Origin: Geomonas subterranea
GTDB taxonomy: Bacteria; Desulfobacterota; Desulfuromonadia; Geobacterales; Geobacteraceae
NCBI RefSeq assembly: GCF_019063845.1
Contig: NZ_CP077683.1
Location: 1 to 64,000 of the forward strand
DNA length: 64,000 nucleotides
Direction of reading: 5' to 3'
Shown here: in pieces, positions 28,735-37,922 of the stretch
Layout of the letters: the number at the start of each line of letters is the position of its first letter
How positions within the stretch are numbered: the stretch's first letter is position 1
The notes under the pieces: model-generated
Seen by the model: the letters and a program-made list of their open reading frames with translations, nothing else
Told to the model about the DNA's origin: nothing
Database searches by the model: none
Program-made: the position numbers and the translations under genes

Positions 28735-29568
28735 ATGAAGAAGATGGTATTGGCAGTACTGGGCGGGATACTTATGACAACGGCCACCGCGCACGCGGAA
28801 CACAAACTGCTGGTCACGGACGTCCTCGACAAGAAGCAAGTCGAGGCACAGGCCCTGTTCGAGTATTCCCACCTCAAAGGTGACATCACTGACGCGGGGG
28901 ACCCGGGGAAGGGGACCCTCAACGCCGCCGAGTCGGTCTATTCCGTCGGTGTCGGCCTCGGCCACGGTCTGGAAGTGTCCGCCTCGCTCCCGTACGTTTT
29001 CAGCGAGCGGGAGAAGGAAGTGATAGACGGAGTCGGTGCATTTCAGGACAAGCGTGACGGCTTCGGCGACCTGGCGCTCCAGGCGAAATACCGTCTGGTA
29101 GGGGGCGAGGAAGCGCCGTACACCGTCGTGGCGGGCCTTGGGCTGAAATTCGACACCGCCGGCGGCAGCCAGGCGGGAACCGGCACCACCGACGTGAGCC
29201 CGTTCATCGCGGCGAGCGCCAACCTCGGGCACCACAACACCCCTTACGCCATCTACCGTGCCACCATCAGGAACCACGATGAGTACGATACCCACACCGT
29301 CTCGCTGGGCTTCGAGAAGGAGCTCAACCACACGGTGACCATCGACGCCAAGGTGGACGCGAACTTCAACACCGCTACCCGCGACTTCACCGCCAACGAG
29401 GACTTCTCCTTTGAACTGGGGAGCTACCTCCAGATGGCACACAACTTCTACCTGCTGCCGAGCGTGGCCTACGTGGTCGCAACCGATGCCAGGAGCAAGG
29501 ATGGCGAATTCCGCGCCGGTTCCGCCGACGGGTTCCGTGCGGGTTTCTCCCTGTACTACCTCTTCTAG
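28735..29568 (+). CDS. Outer-membrane beta-barrel protein
   Basis: 277 aa. ATG 28735 follows GCAGGAGGAGACTG. A signal peptide (MKKMVLAVLGGILMTTATAHA) is followed by alternating hydrophobic strands and a terminal aromatic strand (GFSLYYLF) ending in Phe, the outer-membrane barrel insertion signature. The pattern (FGDLALQAKYRL, FDTAGGS, DVSPFIAAS) resembles the transporter/phenol-degradation MetA-like barrel family. Substrate unknown. It is monocistronic. Confidence 0.85.
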   Translation: MKKMVLAVLGGILMTTATAHAEHKLLVTDVLDKKQVEAQALFEYSHLKGDITDAGDPGKGTLNAAESVYSVGVGLGHGLEVSASLPYVFSEREKEVIDGVGAFQDKRDGFGDLALQAKYRLVGGEEAPYTVVAGLGLKFDTAGGSQAGTGTTDVSPFIAASANLGHHNTPYAIYRATIRNHDEYDTHTVSLGFEKELNHTVTIDAKVDANFNTATRDFTANEDFSFELGSYLQMAHNFYLLPSVAYVVATDARSKDGEFRAGSADGFRAGFSLYYLF

Positions 29569-29583
29569 CAAAGGCAACAAGGG

Positions 29584-29618
29584 CCGCCCGTCTCCATCCC
29601 GGAGGCGGGCGGGTTTTT
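29584..29618 (+). terminator. Rho-independent terminator
   Basis: CCGCCCGTCTCC (29584-29595) pairs with GGAGGCGGGCGG (29601-29612) with one mismatch, then TTTTT. Confidence 0.9.
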
Positions 29619-29806
29619 CCCTGTCTTTGCTCTCCCCCCCCGTCCCGCTCACGGGGCCCGGCTGCCCGGCCGCCCGCCCATCCTGATCTGTTCCCCCGGG
29701 ATCACATGGCGCATTTGTAAAATTAAATTGATAACGCTTAAACCTGCATGGTATGCTGCGGCGCGAGTTATCTCCTTATTCCCGACCCCCGTACCAGGGA
29801 GGAACC

Positions 29807-31039
29807 TTGTCCGCCTTCATCCTGACCTGCCCCGTTTGCAACTTCTCCAAGCAGGTCGAGGTCGCCGTCGTGCCGCGGCCCGGCACCACGGTCACCTGTC
29901 CCGTCTGCAAGTCCATGTTCCCCTTTGAAAGTGATGAGCCCGCTGCCGCGCCCGGAACAGATGAAGCGCCTTTCGCCGACGAGGCAGGCGAGGCAGGCGA
30001 GGCAGGCGAGGCCACGGCGCCGGTGTCGCCGCCTCCCCGCAAGGAAGCGCGCCGCACGCTCGCCTTCGATTTCACCGGCAGCGCCCGGGAGTACTTCGGC
30101 ATCTGGATCGTCAATACATTCCTGCGCATCGTGACCCTGGGGTTGTACTCCCCCTGGGCCAAGGTCCGCAAACGGCGCTACTTCTACGGCAACACCCTGC
30201 TCGACGGGGTCCCCTTCGATTTTCTCGGCGACCCCTGGGCGATCCTCAAGGGATGGTTTCTGGCCGGTCTGTTCTTCACCCTCTATTCCTTCGCCTCGCG
30301 CGTCAGTCCGCTGGTCTCCGCCCTGCTCATGTTGTTCTTCCTGGGAGTGTTCCCCTGGGTGGTGGTCCGCTCACGCATCTTCAACCTGAGGAACACCTCG
30401 CACCGCAACATCCGTTTTGGTTTCAACGCCGACTACGCCGAGGCCTACCGGGTCTTTCTCTGGTGGCAGTTGCTCCTGCCGCTGACCATGGGAGTCCTCG
30501 TCCCGTACATCTATTACCGTCAACGGCGTTTCCTGGTGGAAAACAGCCGCTACGGCACCACTCCCTTTCGCTTTCACGCCACGCCGGGGCAGTACTTCCG
30601 CATCTTCCTCCCCATGGTGATCCTGTTTCCGGTTGCCTTTGCTGCGGCGATCGGCGCCATCCTGGTGAAGCCCAACGCACTGACGGTGGCGCTGCCGGCG
30701 GTTTTTTTCACAGGTGTTTATCTTTGCGCCGCCCTCTATGTCCGGACCGCACTCACCAATCTGACCTGGAGCTCCACGAGCCTTGGCGATCACAGGTTCA
30801 CCTGCGCGCTCCGGATGCGCGACCTCATCTGGATCTACCTCTCCAACGCCGTCGCGGTCATCTGTACGCTGGGACTGCTGGCGCCTTGGGCAACGGTGCG
30901 TCTGTTGCGCTACCGCCTGGAACGTCTCAGTGCGGCCGGCGCGGGGGGGCTCGATGCCATCCGCGCCTCCAAGGAGACCCAGGTCGGCGCCGCGCCCGAG
31001 GAACTGGGGGACATGCTCGGCTTCGACCTCGGCTTATGA
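29807..31039 (+). CDS. Zinc-ribbon plus DUF898 (YjgN-like) membrane protein
   Basis: 410 aa from TTG 29807, placed by the site GGGAGGAACC five nucleotides upstream. The N-terminal MJ0042-type zinc ribbon (CPVC near 8 and CPVC near 31) is followed by an acidic linker with a 9-bp tandem repeat coding EAGEAGEAG (29983-30012), then a DUF898 domain with about eight membrane helices. Overlaps the next gene by ATGA (31036-31039). In other bacteria DUF898 proteins also neighbour M48 peptidases, suggesting a shared envelope role. Confidence 0.88.
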   Translation: MSAFILTCPVCNFSKQVEVAVVPRPGTTVTCPVCKSMFPFESDEPAAAPGTDEAPFADEAGEAGEAGEATAPVSPPPRKEARRTLAFDFTGSAREYFGIWIVNTFLRIVTLGLYSPWAKVRKRRYFYGNTLLDGVPFDFLGDPWAILKGWFLAGLFFTLYSFASRVSPLVSALLMLFFLGVFPWVVVRSRIFNLRNTSHRNIRFGFNADYAEAYRVFLWWQLLLPLTMGVLVPYIYYRQRRFLVENSRYGTTPFRFHATPGQYFRIFLPMVILFPVAFAAAIGAILVKPNALTVALPAVFFTGVYLCAALYVRTALTNLTWSSTSLGDHRFTCALRMRDLIWIYLSNAVAVICTLGLLAPWATVRLLRYRLERLSAAGAGGLDAIRASKETQVGAAPEELGDMLGFDLGL

Positions 31040-32067
31040 GCGGTTCCTGCACGGCGACATGGTATGACGGACGCACCTCGCAGGGGCACGCGGTGACGGT
31101 GCGCCTTGTGGAAGGTTCCCTGGCGGTATCGGGCGCGGGGGTCGACTCGGTTTATCCCCTGGCGGAGGTCTGTGTGGACCCGCCCCTGGGGAGGGTGAGG
31201 CGCAGGCTGCATTTTCCCGACGGCGCCAGTGCGGAGACCGGCGCGGACGGTTTCGTGGAGGAACTTCTGCGCAGGCAGGGGAGGGGAGGGGTGCTCCTTG
31301 GCGTGCACCGCTGGGAGAAGAGCATCGGCCGGGCCGTGGTTGCGCTGGCACTGCTTGTCGCCATCGTCTTCGGGTTCCTGCGCTATCTCGTTCCCGTCCT
31401 TGCGCTCAAGGTCGCCTTCGCCCTTCCACCCCGGACCGAGGAGTTGATCGGCCGGGAAACCCTGCAGGTCCTGGACCAGGTGATCATGCGGCCGAGCGCG
31501 CTCCCCCGGCTACGCAGGGAGGAAGTGACGCGCCGTTTCCGCGCCATGACCGCGGGGGATCCGCAACGTCAGGGCTGGCGCCTGGAGTTCCGCTCCTCGA
31601 AGGAGATAGGGGCCAACGCCTTCGCGCTCCCCTCGGGGATCGTCGTGGTAACCGACCGGATGGTGGAACTTGCCGAAAACGATGACGATCTGGCCGGCGT
31701 GCTGGCGCACGAGATCGGGCACCTGGAGCGCAGGCACGCGCTGCGCCACCTGTTGCAGAATTCCGTGACCGCCCTGGTGGTTGCCACCCTGACCGGAGAC
31801 CTCGTCTCCGCGGGTTCGCTCGCCGCCACGATGCCCACCGCTCTCGTCGACGCCAAGTACTCGCGCGACTTCGAGTGGGAAGCCGATGCCGCCGCGGTTC
31901 GCTTTCTGAAGCGGCAGGGGATTCCGGTGCGGCGCTACGCCGAGATCCTGGCGCGGCTGGAGGCGGATCATTACCAGGAACGCAAAGATGTTCCCCGCCT
32001 GGGGGAGCTGTTCGACGACCACCCCGCCATGCTGGAGAGGGTGCAAAAGGTGCTGGCCGCCCAGTAG
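31036..32067 (+). CDS. M48-family metallopeptidase
   Basis: 343 aa, start fixed by the ATGA overlap with the DUF898 gene. An N-terminal domain (~90 residues) is followed by one membrane helix (RAVVALALLVAIVFGFLRYLV) and an M48 catalytic domain with the zinc motif HEIGHLERRH and the third ligand region FEWEADAAAV. Family members (HtpX, BepA/YfgC, Oma1) cleave damaged membrane or outer-membrane proteins; the layout is closest to the single-span YcaL/BepA-like group. It acts on the periplasmic side if the helix is a signal anchor. Confidence 0.92.
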   Translation: MSGSCTATWYDGRTSQGHAVTVRLVEGSLAVSGAGVDSVYPLAEVCVDPPLGRVRRRLHFPDGASAETGADGFVEELLRRQGRGGVLLGVHRWEKSIGRAVVALALLVAIVFGFLRYLVPVLALKVAFALPPRTEELIGRETLQVLDQVIMRPSALPRLRREEVTRRFRAMTAGDPQRQGWRLEFRSSKEIGANAFALPSGIVVVTDRMVELAENDDDLAGVLAHEIGHLERRHALRHLLQNSVTALVVATLTGDLVSAGSLAATMPTALVDAKYSRDFEWEADAAAVRFLKRQGIPVRRYAEILARLEADHYQERKDVPRLGELFDDHPAMLERVQKVLAAQ

Positions 32068-32118
32068 GAAGACCGGGAAGGGCCGGCTTTGGAAACGAAT
32101 GAAGCTGAGGGAGGGATG

Positions 32119-33234
32119 ATGAAGGGATTGCGCACCGGCATTCTGGTGCTGGCCGTTTGGCTGGGGGTGGCGGGAGTTTCTTTCGCCAAAGAGGTCGTCT
32201 TTCGGGACGGCAGCGTACTCGACTGCGAATCTTTCTGGCGGCGCAACGGGGTGATCGTGGTCAAGGTGAACCGCGACGTGCTCCTGGAGTTCGCGCCCGG
32301 CGAGGTGAACCTTGCCAAGACCATGGAGCGGGCAAAGCGCAAGCCCGTCCGCGCCGTCCGGCATACGAAGGCGGTGCCCGCCAAGGCGCCCATCGCGGCG
32401 GAAAGCGCCGCGCCCGCTCCGGCAGCAGATCGGGTGAAGCCGGCGCAGGGCGTGAAGCCGGCACAGGGCGTGAAGCCGGCACAGGGCGTGAAGCCGGCAC
32501 AGGGCGTGAAGCCGGCACAGGGCGTGAAGCCGGCACAGGGCGTGAAAGCGCCTGCACCAGTCGCTGCCGTGGCACGCACTGCGGAAGAGCCGGTTCCTCC
32601 CGCCCCGGAGGTGGCGGCGGCACCGGCCGCGCCCCCCGCGCCCGCATCGGCTGCTGCCGCGCCCCCCGCCCCTCTGACCAGGGAGGAGGTGGAGCGCCTC
32701 AGCAAAGAAAACGTGGAGATGATGGCGGATGCCATTAAAAAAGGGGACCCGGAGCTGATGAAGAAGGCCGTGGAAGCGCAGAAGAGCCTGGCGCAGCGGC
32801 AAAAGGAGGCGGGGGGTGCCGCCGTGGTGGCCAAGGGGCCCCGGCCCGAGCCACCCTGGTTCAAGTACTTCCTCATGATGGTGGCGAGCGGCCTGCTGGT
32901 CATCGTCTCCATGTGGATCGTCTTCCGCAAGGCCGGGGAGTCGGGAGTGAAGAGCATCATCCCCATTTACAACTACTACGTACTGATGCAGATAGCGGGC
33001 AAGCCGGGGTGGTGGTGTCTGCTGCTCTTCGTTCCGGTGGTGGGGCTTGCCACCCACCTGCTGGCGATGCTCGCTCTGGCGGAGAAATTCGGAAGAAGTC
33101 CGGTCTTCGGCGTCGGCCTGGTATTTCTCCCCATGATCTTCTTCCCGCTGCTTGCCTTCGGCGACTCCCGGTTTGAAGAGGTCCGGGAGGAGGAGCTGGA
33201 CTTTACCTTCTCCGAGGAGCCCCCGCAGGGATAA
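32119..33234 (+). CDS. DUF5684-like membrane protein with VKPAQG repeats
   Basis: 371 aa. The second of two adjacent ATGs (32119) is best spaced from GAGGGAGGG. A signal peptide (to VSFA, about 21) is followed by a beta-rich ~50-residue domain (VVFRDGSVLDCESFWRRNG), a Pro/Ala linker containing six VKPAQG repeats, a helical stretch, and three or four membrane helices with SIIPIYNYYVLMQIAGKPGWW, the DUF5684 signature. Third gene of the operon with DUF898 and M48. Role unknown. Confidence 0.82.
   Translation: MKGLRTGILVLAVWLGVAGVSFAKEVVFRDGSVLDCESFWRRNGVIVVKVNRDVLLEFAPGEVNLAKTMERAKRKPVRAVRHTKAVPAKAPIAAESAAPAPAADRVKPAQGVKPAQGVKPAQGVKPAQGVKPAQGVKPAQGVKAPAPVAAVARTAEEPVPPAPEVAAAPAAPPAPASAAAAPPAPLTREEVERLSKENVEMMADAIKKGDPELMKKAVEAQKSLAQRQKEAGGAAVVAKGPRPEPPWFKYFLMMVASGLLVIVSMWIVFRKAGESGVKSIIPIYNYYVLMQIAGKPGWWCLLLFVPVVGLATHLLAMLALAEKFGRSPVFGVGLVFLPMIFFPLLAFGDSRFEEVREEELDFTFSEEPPQG
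32434..32541 (+). repeat. 18-bp in-frame tandem repeat (six units)
   Basis: GTGAAGCCGGCACAGGGC repeated six times (first unit has one G/A difference), coding VKPAQG. A seventh, degenerate unit follows. The near identity implies recent expansion by slippage. Confidence 0.95.
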
Positions 33235-33258
33235 CGGGTGCGGTACGTTCCTGGTGGG

Positions 33259-34170
33259 TCAGGGTGCCAGGCGCGTCAGAAAATAGATGGCGGGGAGGGT
33301 CCCGAAGGAGAGGATGATGCCGATGCCGATCATCGCGACGGCGAGGTCGGCCTCCATTCCCGCGACGACGGCCAGGGCGCCGGCGGTCACCATGGGGGGC
33401 ATGGCCGCTTCCAGGACGGAGACGTCGACCACCATGCCGCCAAGCCCGGCCAGACGGCAGACCAGAAGCGCCGACAGCGGAGCCGCCAGGAGCTTCACGG
33501 CCAGCCCGAATGCCAGCGGCCCGAAGACCCTGCGCGGCAAACGGAGCCGCATCTGCAGCCCGATGGCGGTCATCACCACCGGCACCAGGGTCAGGGCGAC
33601 GTTTTGCAGCCCCTGTGCGAGTTTCTCCGGGTAGGGCCAGGAGCGGGCGACGAGGCCGGCCATCAGGGCGATGGTCGGCGGAAAGAAAAGCATCTTCCTG
33701 ACCATCGCGACGAGATTCACGGAGCCGCCGTCCTTGCCGTAGAGGGCGAGGATGAGGGAGCCGTAGCTTACCATGATGAGCAGCGTCCCCAACTGGTCGT
33801 AGATGATGAGGTAGGGAAGCCCCCCAGCCCCGAAGAAGGCCTGGACCATCGGCACGCCGAGAAACGACGTGTTCCCAAGCGGCACCACCAGGAGCAGCAC
33901 GCCGACCGTGCCCCGTTCCCAGCGCCACAGGCGAGCGGCGCCGAGCACGGCAGTGACCGAGAGGAGCAGCAGCCCCCAGGGGACCACGGCCGCGGTCAGT
34001 ATCTCGCGGGAGAGCACGATCTGCGGCACCTTCAGCAGTATCAGCGCCGGCAGCGAGACGTAGAGGGCGAACATGTTGAGGGTCTGCGCAGAATCCTTGG
34101 GGAAGGCTTCAAGGCGGCGAAAGAGCATCCCCAGAAGAACGAACACCCCTATCAATACGAAATTTTCCAT
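33259..34170 (-). CDS. AEC-family (auxin efflux carrier-like) transporter
   Basis: 303 aa, about ten membrane helices in two five-helix halves, with the family motifs YVSLPALILLKVP (near 38), VPLGNTSFLGVPM (near 94) and EAAMPPMV (near 255). Bacterial members export or exchange carboxylates such as malate. No substrate clue from neighbours. Confidence 0.92.
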   Translation of the reverse strand: MENFVLIGVFVLLGMLFRRLEAFPKDSAQTLNMFALYVSLPALILLKVPQIVLSREILTAAVVPWGLLLLSVTAVLGAARLWRWERGTVGVLLLVVPLGNTSFLGVPMVQAFFGAGGLPYLIIYDQLGTLLIMVSYGSLILALYGKDGGSVNLVAMVRKMLFFPPTIALMAGLVARSWPYPEKLAQGLQNVALTLVPVVMTAIGLQMRLRLPRRVFGPLAFGLAVKLLAAPLSALLVCRLAGLGGMVVDVSVLEAAMPPMVTAGALAVVAGMEADLAVAMIGIGIILSFGTLPAIYFLTRLAP

Positions 34171-34212
34171 TACTGCCAGCTTCTCCTGCAGAGGTGGCGT
34201 TTAAGCGGCGGC

Positions 34213-34479
34213 TTAACTGCCGGACGCCTTTTCCGGGAAGAACTCCTGCGTTGCATCCGACTGGACCCGCAGGGTTACCGGTTTCTTCGCGAAGTCCGCA
34301 AGGCACTGCGCCACGCGCGCCCCGTCCTCAACTATCGGTTCGAACGCGGCACGCCGCGCGAACACCACCTTTCTCCCCATCTTGTCATGTCCGTAGACCT
34401 CGAACCCTTTCGGGTAGGGGGCGATATGGATCACCATTTCCGCGACGGTTCCCAAGATGCTGCGTTTTACGTTTGCCAC
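34213..34479 (-). CDS. Small hypothetical protein
   Basis: 88 aa from GTG 34479, chosen for the site TGGAGGGAT six nucleotides upstream; the longer frame upstream lacks protein-like sequence. Compact alpha/beta composition (ANVKRSILGTVAEMVIHIA, GFEVYGHDKMGRKVVF). No family recognised. It follows the AEC transporter's upstream end on the same strand (42 nt), so the two may be co-transcribed. Confidence 0.7.
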   Translation of the reverse strand: MANVKRSILGTVAEMVIHIAPYPKGFEVYGHDKMGRKVVFARRAAFEPIVEDGARVAQCLADFAKKPVTLRVQSDATQEFFPEKASGS

Positions 34480-34691
34480 GGCATCCCTCCAGCAACGATG
34501 AAATCCTGAAGCCTTTGCTGTAACACAGGGAAGGTGCCGCCACAAGTAAAAGAACGCGCCGGACGCGCTGCCGCTCCCGGCGTGTGACCGGATCGTACCC
34601 ACTGGATGAGGGGGGGCGCCAGGGAGTATACTTGCTGGAGGAGGGAATCCTACCGGGAGGAGGGACGGAAAACAGCCAAGGAGGACCCAAC

Positions 34692-35330
34692 ATGAGAACG
34701 AAAAGAATAGGCATCGTCGGATCGGGCAACATCGGCGGCAACTTGGGGATAATGTTAGGCCAGGCAGGCTACGAAGTGTTCTTCAGCTCCAGGCATCCCG
34801 AAAACCTGAAGGAACTCGTGCAAGACGCCGGCCCCGCCGCCCGTGCCGGGACCGTAGCCGAAGCGATCGCCTTCAGCGACGTTATCCTGCTCTCCGTACC
34901 GCTCAAGGCCTACCGCGAACTGGACATCGAAACGAAACAGGCACTGCAGGGCAAAATAGTGATCGACACCTCTAACCCGTACCCTGAGCGGGACGGGGTG
35001 ATGGCGGTGGAAGCCCGGCAGGACCCGGGAGGAATGGGGACCGTGGTGGCCCGTTTACTCCCCGGAGCGAAGATCGTCCGTGCCTTCAACTCGGTTTATT
35101 TCGAGGATCTGAGGAAGACGGTGAACAAGAGAGGCGACAGGATCGGCATCCCCATCGCCGGTGACGATCAGGAAGCGGTGGAAGTCGCGGTCGAACTGGC
35201 CCGCAGCGTGGGGCTGGACCCGGTCGTCGTGGGCGGGTTGACCGAGTCCAGGCTCTTCGACGTCGGCACCCCGGTGTATGCGACCAGCGCCTCCGCGTCC
35301 GAAATCAAGGCGAAGTTGAGAATGGAATAG
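34692..35330 (+). CDS. NAD(P)-binding reductase of the NADPH:F420 oxidoreductase-like family
   Basis: 212 aa; ATG 34692 follows AAGGAGGACCC. The N-terminal Rossmann motif GIVGSGNIGGNLG is followed by SSRHPENL (phosphate-binding Ser/Arg typical of NADP preference), IDTSNPYPERDG and RAFNSV, as in the F420-dependent NADP reductase family (pfam03807). In organisms without F420, members are ferric-chelate or unknown reductases. Monocistronic. The 3' flank has a possible hairpin GGGGGC/GCCCCC (about 35350-35384). Confidence 0.85.
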   Translation: MRTKRIGIVGSGNIGGNLGIMLGQAGYEVFFSSRHPENLKELVQDAGPAARAGTVAEAIAFSDVILLSVPLKAYRELDIETKQALQGKIVIDTSNPYPERDGVMAVEARQDPGGMGTVVARLLPGAKIVRAFNSVYFEDLRKTVNKRGDRIGIPIAGDDQEAVEVAVELARSVGLDPVVVGGLTESRLFDVGTPVYATSASASEIKAKLRME

Positions 35331-35440
35331 ATCCCGCCAAACCAGGAGCGGGGGCGTGCCCTCAGAGAAATTGAAGGTGCCCCCGGTCCTGCCCACCCTC
35401 CCTTGCCCGCAAAAACTAACGAGACATTACAATCCCTCGC

Positions 35441-35468
35441 TTGACCTCAGCCGTCTCTCAAGTAATAT
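35441..35468 (+). promoter_or_regulatory. Sigma-70 promoter of the Fn3 gene
   Basis: TTGACC (35441-35446) and TAATAT (35463-35468) with a 16-nt spacer; the predicted start is about 28 nt before the ATG at 35503. Confidence 0.6.
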
Positions 35469-35502
35469 AAGAGAAAACTAATGTCAAGGGAGGAAAAAGA
35501 GC

Positions 35503-36156
35503 ATGAACGTCACCGATATTTTCGTAATGAACCATGCGGACATGGATCCCCCGGAATTCATACTCTGGCTTGATGACGCTGCCACATTGCAGGCTGCCCA
35601 TCCCTTGATAAGTACGCAAAAGGATCAATGGGCTCCTGGGGAGGTACAGTTCAGAGCACACAAGGAGGCAATCTCGAAGGCGTGGGAGAGAGCCTCCGCC
35701 TTGAATGTGTGCAGTACCAAAGAACTTGATGCGGCGAGAGCGGCAGCGTTAGAGGACGTAAACATCAACGCCAGCTACCTCGTGCTCAGGGCAAAACATG
35801 GAAAAGATGATGCGTGGCTTCACAACAACGGTTACCAAGCGAAGGAAAAGACAAAGAGGATACACGACAGATCCGTTTCCGCCGTTGCCTTGAATCTCAA
35901 GGCTAAAAACGGGCCGAGCATCGGGGAGGTTTCGCTAACGTGGGGAAAAGATCCTGGCGCTGGTTCCTACCAGTTGCAGATCTGTAAGGGGCACCCGCAG
36001 GGCGACGACTCATTTAGTGATTATGGTTTCTTGAAAAAAGTACGGACCGTGGTTGGCGGCCTGGAAAGGGCCTCGTGGTACCACTTCCGAATCAGGAGTA
36101 TCGGCAACAATGAGGTTGGTCCCTGGAGTGAACCTGTCGGCATCATCGTGACCTAG
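35503..36156 (+). CDS. Fibronectin type III domain protein, hypothetical
   Basis: 217 aa, no signal peptide, with AAGGGAGGAAAAAGAGC upstream. The N-terminal 130 residues are helical and unassigned. The C-terminal ~90 residues form one Fn3 domain (VSLTWGKDPGAGSYQLQIC and WYHFRIRSIGNNEVGPWSEP). The N-terminal half resembles small Fn3 proteins encoded singly in environmental bacteria; function unknown. Its 3' flank carries a 12-bp hairpin (36181-36207) without a U tract. Confidence 0.82.
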   Translation: MNVTDIFVMNHADMDPPEFILWLDDAATLQAAHPLISTQKDQWAPGEVQFRAHKEAISKAWERASALNVCSTKELDAARAAALEDVNINASYLVLRAKHGKDDAWLHNNGYQAKEKTKRIHDRSVSAVALNLKAKNGPSIGEVSLTWGKDPGAGSYQLQICKGHPQGDDSFSDYGFLKKVRTVVGGLERASWYHFRIRSIGNNEVGPWSEPVGIIVT

Positions 36157-36299
36157 AGTCAGAGAAATTAAAGCAGAAAAGGCCGGTCCTCCAAGGGAGG
36201 ATCGGCCCTCGCCACTCATCTTCATCTCAATCCTTCCGCTGGGACTAAAATTTCACAGGCCTTCATCCGAACTGATAAGCTTTTTGTTCTCCGTAAAAG

Positions 36300-36850
36300 G
36301 GAACGTTTGCGCTGCTCGACGAATGCATTCTTTGAAAAACGGAGCGCTTTGTCACCCGACGAATGCATTCTCTGGAGGACGGAACGCTTCCGCTGCTCGA
36401 CGAATGCATTCTCTGGAGAACGGAACGCTTCCGCTGCTCGACGAATGCATTCTCTGGAGGACGGAACGCTTCCGCTGCTCGACGAATGCATTCTCTGGAG
36501 GACGGAACGCTTCCGCTGCTCGACGAATGCATTCTCTGGAGAACGGAACGCTTCTGCCGCTCGACGAATGCATTCTCTGGAGAACGGAACGCTTCTGCCG
36601 CTCGACGAATGCATTCTCTGGAGAACGGAACGCTTCCGCCGCTCGACAAATGAATTCTCTGGAGAACGGAACGCTTCCGCCGCCCGAGGAAATCATTCTC
36701 TGAAAAACGGAACGCTTTGTCGCTCGACAAATGCATTCTCTGGAGAACGGAACGCTTCCGCTGCTCGACGAATGCTTTTTATGGAGAACGAAGCGCTTCG
36801 GTCACACGGCGAAAGCGTTCTCTGAAGAATGCAACGCTTTGGTTACACGA
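36300..36850. repeat. 41-bp tandem repeat array (~13 units)
   Basis: The unit GAATGCATTCTCTGGAGAAC continued by GGAACGCTTCCGCTGCTCGAC recurs every 41 bp (40 between the first two) from about 36321; the core units (36361-36640) are nearly identical and the edge units degenerate. It contains the palindrome GAATGCATTC, the dyad TTCTCTGGAGAA and GGAACGCTTCC. 41 is not a multiple of three, and open frames on both strands are by-products of the repeat, so it is judged non-coding. No unique spacers, so not a CRISPR array. It is followed on the plus strand by the terminator at 36925. Confidence 0.92.
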
Positions 36851-36924
36851 CAAGGGAAAGTAAAGTTTGTGAAAATGACTAAGAAAGGTATCCGCTGCGG
36901 ACAACAACAGCAGCGGCGACATGT

Positions 36925-36964
36925 AAAACCGGAGCTCCTTTTGGGGGAGACTCCGGTTTTTTTT
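36925..36964. terminator. Bidirectional terminator between the array and the SGNH gene
   Basis: AAAACCGGAG (36925-36934) pairs with CTCCGGTTTT (36951-36960), with an inner CTCC/GGAG pair, followed by T on the plus strand and preceded by A residues serving the minus strand. On the minus strand it overlaps the stop of the SGNH gene. Confidence 0.85.
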
Positions 36965-37922
36965 ACTTCGCCAGCTCTGTCAGCGCCTGCTGCGCGATGA
37001 TGCCGTGTACCTTCTCGGTGGGATGGATGCCGTCCCAGAAGACGAAAGTGTCGGGTTTGTTGCAGACAAAAGGCGGCGCGCCCGGTGTCAGGCAGGGGGT
37101 GTCGACGACGTTCAGTCCGAAAGCTGAGGGATCTGTGACCAACTCTTCCAGTTTGCCGAAGAAGCTGACGCGCACCATCTGCAGGTCGGGGAGCTGGGAT
37201 GACATCGATGTCAGGAGGTCGTCGAGGAGGAAGTTGTAGTACTGGGATAACTGGTGTGCGCCCGCCGCGGCTCCCGGCATGACCTTGTCGGTGGCGAGAA
37301 GCGCGGGCGTTAGTGAAAGGTCCGGGGCGTTGCATACCAGGAATTTCCTGGCGCCGGCATAGTAGAGAGCGGAGATGTTTGCCTGCAGGGAGGAGACCGC
37401 CTGCCCGATGATGGCGGGATCCTGGGCCTCCAGCGCGTCCCTTATGTCGTTGCTTCCGAATTCCACCACGTAGAGCGCGTCGGGCGGCGCCTGTCCGCCG
37501 AACACGTTGAGGAACGTGGTGACCTCGAAGGTGATGGTCGCCTCACCCGCCTTGTCGTGCGCCCTCGCTCCGCCGATAGCATAGTTGGTTGCGTCCACAC
37601 CGAGTTCGCGGTAAGCGGGCCGGGTATTGTCCGAAAGCGAAAATTGCCGTGCCAACTGTTCCACCCAGGTGGCGCCGTTGCTGAAGTGGTGGCCGCCCCT
37701 GGCGTAAGGCATCTCAGGAACGAGGAGTTGATCCAGGAACTGGTAGGGCGGGGTGTTCGCTTTGCCGACAAACACGAACGCATTGCCTGGATCCGAAAGG
37801 CTGTCGCCGAAGACCACGATGCGGTCGAAGGACGTCTGTGCCAGGGCCCATCCCGGCACCAGCAGCACGAGTGCCAGCAAAAGCCCCAGTATCGTCCGCC
37901 TCTTGGAAAGAATTGTATCCAT
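36963..37922 (-). CDS. Secreted SGNH/GDSL-family hydrolase
   Basis: 319 aa; ATG 37922 follows AAGGAGGATACT. Signal peptide to ALA (about residue 28). Catalytic blocks: VVFGDSLSDPGN (Ser in block I), the block II Gly (NYAIGGA), EFGSNDIRD (block III Asn) and WDGIHPTEKVH (block V Asp-His). The layout resembles the plant-like/thermolabile-haemolysin GDSL esterases. Likely an exported esterase or lipase of unknown substrate. Intact and monocistronic. Confidence 0.92.
   Translation of the reverse strand: MDTILSKRRTILGLLLALVLLVPGWALAQTSFDRIVVFGDSLSDPGNAFVFVGKANTPPYQFLDQLLVPEMPYARGGHHFSNGATWVEQLARQFSLSDNTRPAYRELGVDATNYAIGGARAHDKAGEATITFEVTTFLNVFGGQAPPDALYVVEFGSNDIRDALEAQDPAIIGQAVSSLQANISALYYAGARKFLVCNAPDLSLTPALLATDKVMPGAAAGAHQLSQYYNFLLDDLLTSMSSQLPDLQMVRVSFFGKLEELVTDPSAFGLNVVDTPCLTPGAPPFVCNKPDTFVFWDGIHPTEKVHGIIAQQALTELAK

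Noticed and set aside
36222..36825. Overlapping open frames on both strands coding repeated ECIRRAAEAFRSPENAF-type or LENGTLPLLDECILWRTERF peptides
   Set aside because: They arise in all frames from a 41-bp repeat not divisible by three; no start site or domain supports translation.
36300..36850. CRISPR array
   Set aside because: The units are contiguous 41-bp repeats without unique spacers and there are no cas genes nearby.
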